The translations under genes and the position numbers were made by a program. The notes beneath the pieces were generated by a model. The model did not search any database, was not told the origin of the DNA, and saw only the letters and a program-made list of their open reading frames with translations. From an uncultured Oribacterium sp. (lineage in GTDB: Bacteria; Bacillota; Clostridia; Lachnospirales; Lachnospiraceae), in NCBI GenBank assembly GCA_902485915.1, contig CABTMH010000162.1, forward strand, positions 1-9,361: 9,361 bases of DNA, written 5' to 3'. Below, in pieces: positions 6,072 through 9,361 of this stretch. Positions within the stretch are counted from its first letter, which is position 1. Each line of letters opens with the position of its first letter.

Positions 6072-7439
6072 ATGAGTAAGAGTAAAGTTCAGAGTATGAC
6101 GTCGGGTTCCCCGCTTCGTCTGATTCTCGTTTTTATGGTTCCGCTTCTGCTCGGAAATCTCTTCCAGCAGTTCTACAACATCGTGGATGCGATGATCGTC
6201 GGACGCCTGCTCGGTGCGGATGCACTCGCAGCGGTCGGCTCCAGCTCGAGCGTCCAGTTCCTCGTCCTCGGCTTCTGCATGGGCAGCTGCGCCGGCTTCG
6301 GTATCCCGGTGTCGCAGCGCTTCGGTGCAGAGGATATGCAGGGGCTTCGCTCCTACGTCTATCACAGCATCGTGGTGACCACCGTGATCGCCGTCGTGCT
6401 GACAGCATTGACCGCACTCTTATGCCCGCTCATCATGCATATCATGCAGACGCCGGCCGATATCTACGAGGACGCATATCAGTATCTGCTGATTATCTTC
6501 CTCGGGATTCCCTTCACCCTGCTGTACAACCTGCTGTCGAGCCTCCTGCGTGCGGTCGGAAACTCGAAGGCACCGTTTATCTTCCTTGCAATTTCGACCT
6601 TTCTGAATGTATTTCTCGATCTCTTCTGCATCGCCGTTCTCAAGCTCGGCTGTGCTGGTGCCGCACTTGCGACGATTACAGCGCAAGCGCTGAGCGGCAT
6701 CGCCTGTCTCGTATATATCATCCGCTGCATGCCGGTGCTGCATCCAGAGCGCGCCGACTGCCACTGGAACCACACCGTCGCCCGCAACCTCGTCATCATG
6801 GGCGTGCCGATGGGCCTCCAGTATTCCATAACCGCGATCGGCTCGATGGTCATGCAGTCCGCAAACAACGGTCTCGGCTCCATCTATGTTTCCGGTTTCA
6901 CGGCCGGCACGAAGGTGAAACAGCTCATGCTCTGTCCTTTCGATGCCGTGTCCACCGCGATGGCGACCTTCGTCGGCCAGAACATGGGCGCGCATAAGAT
7001 GGATCGTGTGAAGCAGGGCATCCGTGTGACACTGGTTCTAGCGGTCGGCTATGGTCTCGTCGCCGGCCTCATCATGAACGTCGCCGGTCACTTCCTCGGC
7101 AGCCTTTTCGTCGATTCATCCAATGTCTCGGTGATCGACGCTGCTGCCCGGTACATGAGCGCGCTCGGCATCCTCTACTGGATGCTCGCCATCCTCGACG
7201 TAACGCGCTACGCGATTCAGAGCCTCGGCTTCAGTGCACTCTCCGTCATCAGTGGTGCCCTCGAGATGGTCGCACGCAGCCTCGTCGCCACGATCTTCGT
7301 CCCGCTTTTCGGCTATACTGCCATCTGCTGGACGGATCAGGCCGCCTGGCTCGCTGCCTGCGCCTACCTCATCCCGATGCTGCTGCATCTGATTCACAAG
7401 ACAGAACAGGAACAGCGAAATGTCGTTACTGTTCACTAG
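6072..7439 (+). CDS. MATE-family multidrug/cation antiporter
   Basis: This is a 455-residue integral membrane efflux protein that exports drugs or other organic cations using a sodium or proton gradient. Length and hydrophobicity fit the 12-helix MATE fold made of two six-helix halves (roughly residues 15-215 and 230-445). The N-terminal signature is clear: PLLLGNLFQQFYNIVDAMIV (residues 24-43), then GRLLGADALAAVG (44-56) and PVSQRFGAED. The second half repeats the pattern with GFTAGTKVKQLMLCPFDAV and TAMATFVGQNMGAHKMDRV. The ATG at 6072 has only a weak ribosome site (AGG about 6 bases upstream, AGGAAAA further up). The last residues VVTVH and the stop codon lie in or touch the left arm of the palindromic repeat at 7425-7544, so the original C-terminus may have been altered. 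It has its own promoter and no evident link to the cellobiose genes. Substrate is unknown. Confidence 0.92.
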   Translation: MSKSKVQSMTSGSPLRLILVFMVPLLLGNLFQQFYNIVDAMIVGRLLGADALAAVGSSSSVQFLVLGFCMGSCAGFGIPVSQRFGAEDMQGLRSYVYHSIVVTTVIAVVLTALTALLCPLIMHIMQTPADIYEDAYQYLLIIFLGIPFTLLYNLLSSLLRAVGNSKAPFIFLAISTFLNVFLDLFCIAVLKLGCAGAALATITAQALSGIACLVYIIRCMPVLHPERADCHWNHTVARNLVIMGVPMGLQYSITAIGSMVMQSANNGLGSIYVSGFTAGTKVKQLMLCPFDAVSTAMATFVGQNMGAHKMDRVKQGIRVTLVLAVGYGLVAGLIMNVAGHFLGSLFVDSSNVSVIDAAARYMSALGILYWMLAILDVTRYAIQSLGFSALSVISGALEMVARSLVATIFVPLFGYTAICWTDQAAWLAACAYLIPMLLHLIHKTEQEQRNVVTVH

Positions 7440-7544
7440 CCAGCTGGATTCAGGCAGGGGGCCGGAGGGGGCGGCAACGGAGGCACAGAACTCCGTTGCC
7501 GCCCCCTTCGGCTCCCTTTGATCAGTACACGTGTGAACAGCAAC
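7425..7544. repeat. Palindromic repeat element, copy 2
   Basis: The terminal arms GTTACTGTTCAC (7425-7436) and GTGAACAGCAAC (7533-7544) pair at 11 of 12 positions. Inside, 7456-7482 pairs with 7491-7517 as a continuous 27-base stem with only two G-U pairs and an 8-base loop; 16 of those pairs (GGGGGCGGCAACGGAG with its complement) are perfect. It shares two exact 13-base blocks with copy 1 at 5764-5850. Its right arm matches copy 1's left arm in inverted orientation. The left arm encodes the last four residues of the MATE protein. AAAAAA follows at 7545-7550. Confidence 0.8.
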
Positions 7545-7552
7545 AAAAAATG

Positions 7553-7582
7553 AGCCCCACCGGAAAACCGGTGGGGCTTTCT
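7553..7582. terminator. Bidirectional terminator between the convergent MATE and ilvD genes
   Basis: AGCCCCACCGG (7553-7563), loop AAAA and CCGGTGGGGCT (7568-7578) form a perfect 11-base stem. On the minus strand it is followed by CA and then TTTTTT (7550-7545), a good terminator for ilvD. On the plus strand the tail is TTCT, adequate but weaker for the MATE gene. Confidence 0.85.
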
Positions 7583-7651
7583 ATAGGGCAAATGCATCGT
7601 GGGAAATGCATCGCTGTCAGATGTTATGCCTGCGTCTGCTTCAGAGAAAGC

Positions 7652-9298
7652 TTACTCGACGATCGCGCCGGAGTCGGCGGAGTGTACGAGCTTCGCGTAC
7701 TTCTTCAGGTAACCGGTGAGGTTGCGCTGCTCGCGTACCTTCATGGTCTTCTTCCGCTCCTCGAGCTCCTCGTCGGAAACCTCGAGGTTGATGGCGTAGT
7801 TCGGGATGTCGATCTTAATCTTATCGCCATCCTTCACGTATGCGATGGTACCACCGGCCTGCGCCTCCGGGGAAACATGTCCGATGGCTGCACCACGGGA
7901 TGCGCCGGAGAAACGTCCGTCGGTGATGAGGGATACAGTCGTATCGAGCTTCATGCCGGCGATGGCAGAGGTCGGTCCGAGCATCTCACGCATACCAGGT
8001 CCGCCGGCCGGACCCTCATAGCGGATCACGACGCAGTCACCCGGCTTGATCTTACCGCCGTAAATCGCAGCGATGGCGTCTTCCTCGGAGTCGAAGCAGC
8101 GCGCGGTGCACTCATTGACCATCATCTCCGGTGCGACGGCCGAACGCTTGACGATAGAGCCGTTCGGTGCCAGGTTACCATAGAGAACGGCGAGACCGCC
8201 CTCCTTCAGATATGGATGATCGAATGGGCGGATGACCTCCGGATCGCGATTCACGCTGTTTTTCGTCGCTTCACCGATGGTCTCACCGAGCACGGTCATG
8301 CAGTCTCTATGGATCAGGCCATGCTCATCGAGCTCGTGGATCACCGCATAGATGCCGCCGGCATCCATGAGGTCCTGCATGTGGTGGTGACCCGCCGGTG
8401 CCAGGTGGCAGAGGTTCGGGGTACGATCCGAAATCTCGTTGATCTTATGAAGATCAAACGGAACGCCTGCCTCATGCGCGACGGCCATCAGATGAAGCGC
8501 CGTGTTGGTGGAGCAGCCGAGGGCCATATCGGTGGTCAGGCAGTTCTCGATCGCATCTGCGGTGATGATGTCACGCGGACGGATGTTCTGCTCGAGCACC
8601 TTCATCACCTGCATGCCGGCCATCTTCGCGAGACGGATACGCTCGGAATACACGGCCGGGATGGTGCCGTTGCCCGGAAGTGCCATGCCCAGTACCTCAC
8701 AGAGGGAGTTCATGGAGTTCGCAGTGAACATACCGGAGCAGGAGCCACAGGTCGGACAGCAGGTATTCTCGATGTCGAGGACACCCTTCTCATCCATGAG
8801 ACCAGCCTTGAACGCACCGACCGCCTCAAACGCGGTATTCAGGTCACGCTTATGAAGGGACAGCATCGGCCCACCGGATACGAAGACGGATGGCAGATTC
8901 AGACGGCAGGCTGCAAGCAGCATGCCCGGCACGATTTTATCGCAGTTCGGGATGAAGACGAGCGCGTCCAGCGCATGGCCACTCGCCATACACTCGATGG
9001 TGTCGGTAATCAGCTCTCTCGAAGAAAGAGAGAAATGCATGCCATCATGACCCATCGCGATACCGTCGCAGACAGCGATCGTGTTAAACTCGAGCGGTGT
9101 ACCGCCGGCCATCAGGATACCATCCTTCACCGCGCGGGAAATCTGCTGCAGGTGCTCATGACCCGGAACGACCTCGGTGAATGAATTGACGACACCGATC
9201 AGCGGACGACGGATCTGCTCGTCCGTCAGGCCATCGGCCTTCAGAAGTGAACGATGCGGGGTATGTTCGATGCCCTTCTTAACTACATCACTACGCAT
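7652..9298 (-). CDS. ilvD: Dihydroxy-acid dehydratase
   Basis: This 548-residue cytoplasmic iron-sulfur enzyme dehydrates 2,3-dihydroxy-isovalerate and 2,3-dihydroxy-3-methylvalerate to the 2-keto acids in valine, isoleucine and leucine synthesis, and so also feeds pantothenate. Both family signatures are present: NCDKIVPGMLLA with C119, and SLITDGRFSGAS with S464, the likely catalytic serine. The cluster-region motif TCCPTCGSCSGMFTANSMN holds C180, C181, C184 and C187. The N-terminus reads NSFTEVVPGHEHL as in the E. coli-type enzyme rather than the TPCN form, suggesting an oxygen-labile [4Fe-4S] cluster. Length is near the usual for clostridial IlvD and shorter than the E. coli protein. AGGAGG ends 6 bases before the ATG at 9298. 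It converges on the MATE gene; any partner genes such as ilvB or ilvC would lie beyond the right edge. Confidence 0.97.
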   Translation of the reverse strand: MRSDVVKKGIEHTPHRSLLKADGLTDEQIRRPLIGVVNSFTEVVPGHEHLQQISRAVKDGILMAGGTPLEFNTIAVCDGIAMGHDGMHFSLSSRELITDTIECMASGHALDALVFIPNCDKIVPGMLLAACRLNLPSVFVSGGPMLSLHKRDLNTAFEAVGAFKAGLMDEKGVLDIENTCCPTCGSCSGMFTANSMNSLCEVLGMALPGNGTIPAVYSERIRLAKMAGMQVMKVLEQNIRPRDIITADAIENCLTTDMALGCSTNTALHLMAVAHEAGVPFDLHKINEISDRTPNLCHLAPAGHHHMQDLMDAGGIYAVIHELDEHGLIHRDCMTVLGETIGEATKNSVNRDPEVIRPFDHPYLKEGGLAVLYGNLAPNGSIVKRSAVAPEMMVNECTARCFDSEEDAIAAIYGGKIKPGDCVVIRYEGPAGGPGMREMLGPTSAIAGMKLDTTVSLITDGRFSGASRGAAIGHVSPEAQAGGTIAYVKDGDKIKIDIPNYAINLEVSDEELEERKKTMKVREQRNLTGYLKKYAKLVHSADSGAIVE

Positions 9299-9304
9299 AA
9301 AATG

Positions 9305-9348
9305 CCTCCTAATTTCGCTATACCATACTACAGTTTCTACTTATTTTA
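9305..9348 (-). promoter_or_regulatory. ilvD ribosome binding site and possible -10 box
   Basis: AGGAGG on the minus strand (9310-9305) is a strong ribosome site 6 bases before the ilvD ATG. Further up, TAAAAT (9348-9343) could be a -10 box. Its -35 partner would fall outside the window, so the promoter cannot be confirmed. Only 63 bases upstream are visible, too few to tell whether a leader such as a T-box is present. Confidence 0.35.
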
Positions 9349-9361
9349 TCAGCTTCAGGTC

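Noticed and set aside
7590..7613. The 10-base word AAATGCATCG occurs twice, 14 bases apart
   Set aside because: Too short and isolated to call a repeat array or a binding site; it lies downstream of a terminator between convergent genes.
7496..9184. A 562-codon open frame on the plus strand opposite ilvD
   Set aside because: Same reason: it mirrors a certain gene, would begin inside the repeat element, and has no recognisable domains.

Overview
The window reads as chromosomal DNA of a low-oxygen Gram-positive bacterium, most likely a clostridial or Lachnospiraceae-type Firmicute. The reasons are a lipoprotein-type sugar-binding protein, strong AGGAGG ribosome binding sites, TTGACA/TATAAT-like promoters, a clostridial-length IlvD and a cellobiose phosphorylase of the Clostridium type. 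Coding regions favour G/C at third positions and the gaps are clearly more AT-rich. I cannot name the species. There are no rRNA, tRNA, CRISPR, transposase or phage genes.

Region 1-5850 is a cellobiose (or short cello-oligosaccharide) use locus built around a divergent promoter region. On the minus strand, reading leftward, come a LacI-family regulator (2877-1858), an ABC sugar-binding lipoprotein (1710-283) and the first 25 codons of a MalF-type permease that continues past base 1. On the plus strand is a GH94 cellobiose phosphorylase (3220-5655). The likely logic is that the binding protein and permeases bring the disaccharide in, and the cytoplasmic phosphorylase splits it with phosphate into glucose 1-phosphate and glucose. 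The LacI protein would repress both arms until sugar is present. The 342-base gap between lacI and the phosphorylase gene holds two good promoters facing apart, each overlapped or followed by a palindrome with central CG. A related palindrome lies just upstream of the binding-protein gene. A strong intrinsic terminator lies between the binding-protein and permease genes.

Region 5656-6071 is a 416-base gap. It holds a 27-base direct repeat that starts inside the last codons of the phosphorylase gene, a long palindromic repeat that doubles as a terminator, a separate promoter and a long leader for the next gene. A MATE-family multidrug/cation antiporter (6072-7439, plus) follows. Its last codons lie inside a second copy of the same palindromic repeat family.

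Region 7440-9361 holds that second palindrome, a bidirectional terminator and ilvD on the minus strand (9298-7652), encoding dihydroxy-acid dehydratase of branched-chain amino acid synthesis, with its ribosome binding site and 63 bases of upstream sequence. The MATE and ilvD genes converge and have no evident functional link to the cellobiose locus.

The least ordinary content is the palindromic repeat pair (5764-5850 and 7425-7544), the shared operator-like palindromes, and the direct repeat at the end of the phosphorylase gene. I saw no clear undescribed gene system.
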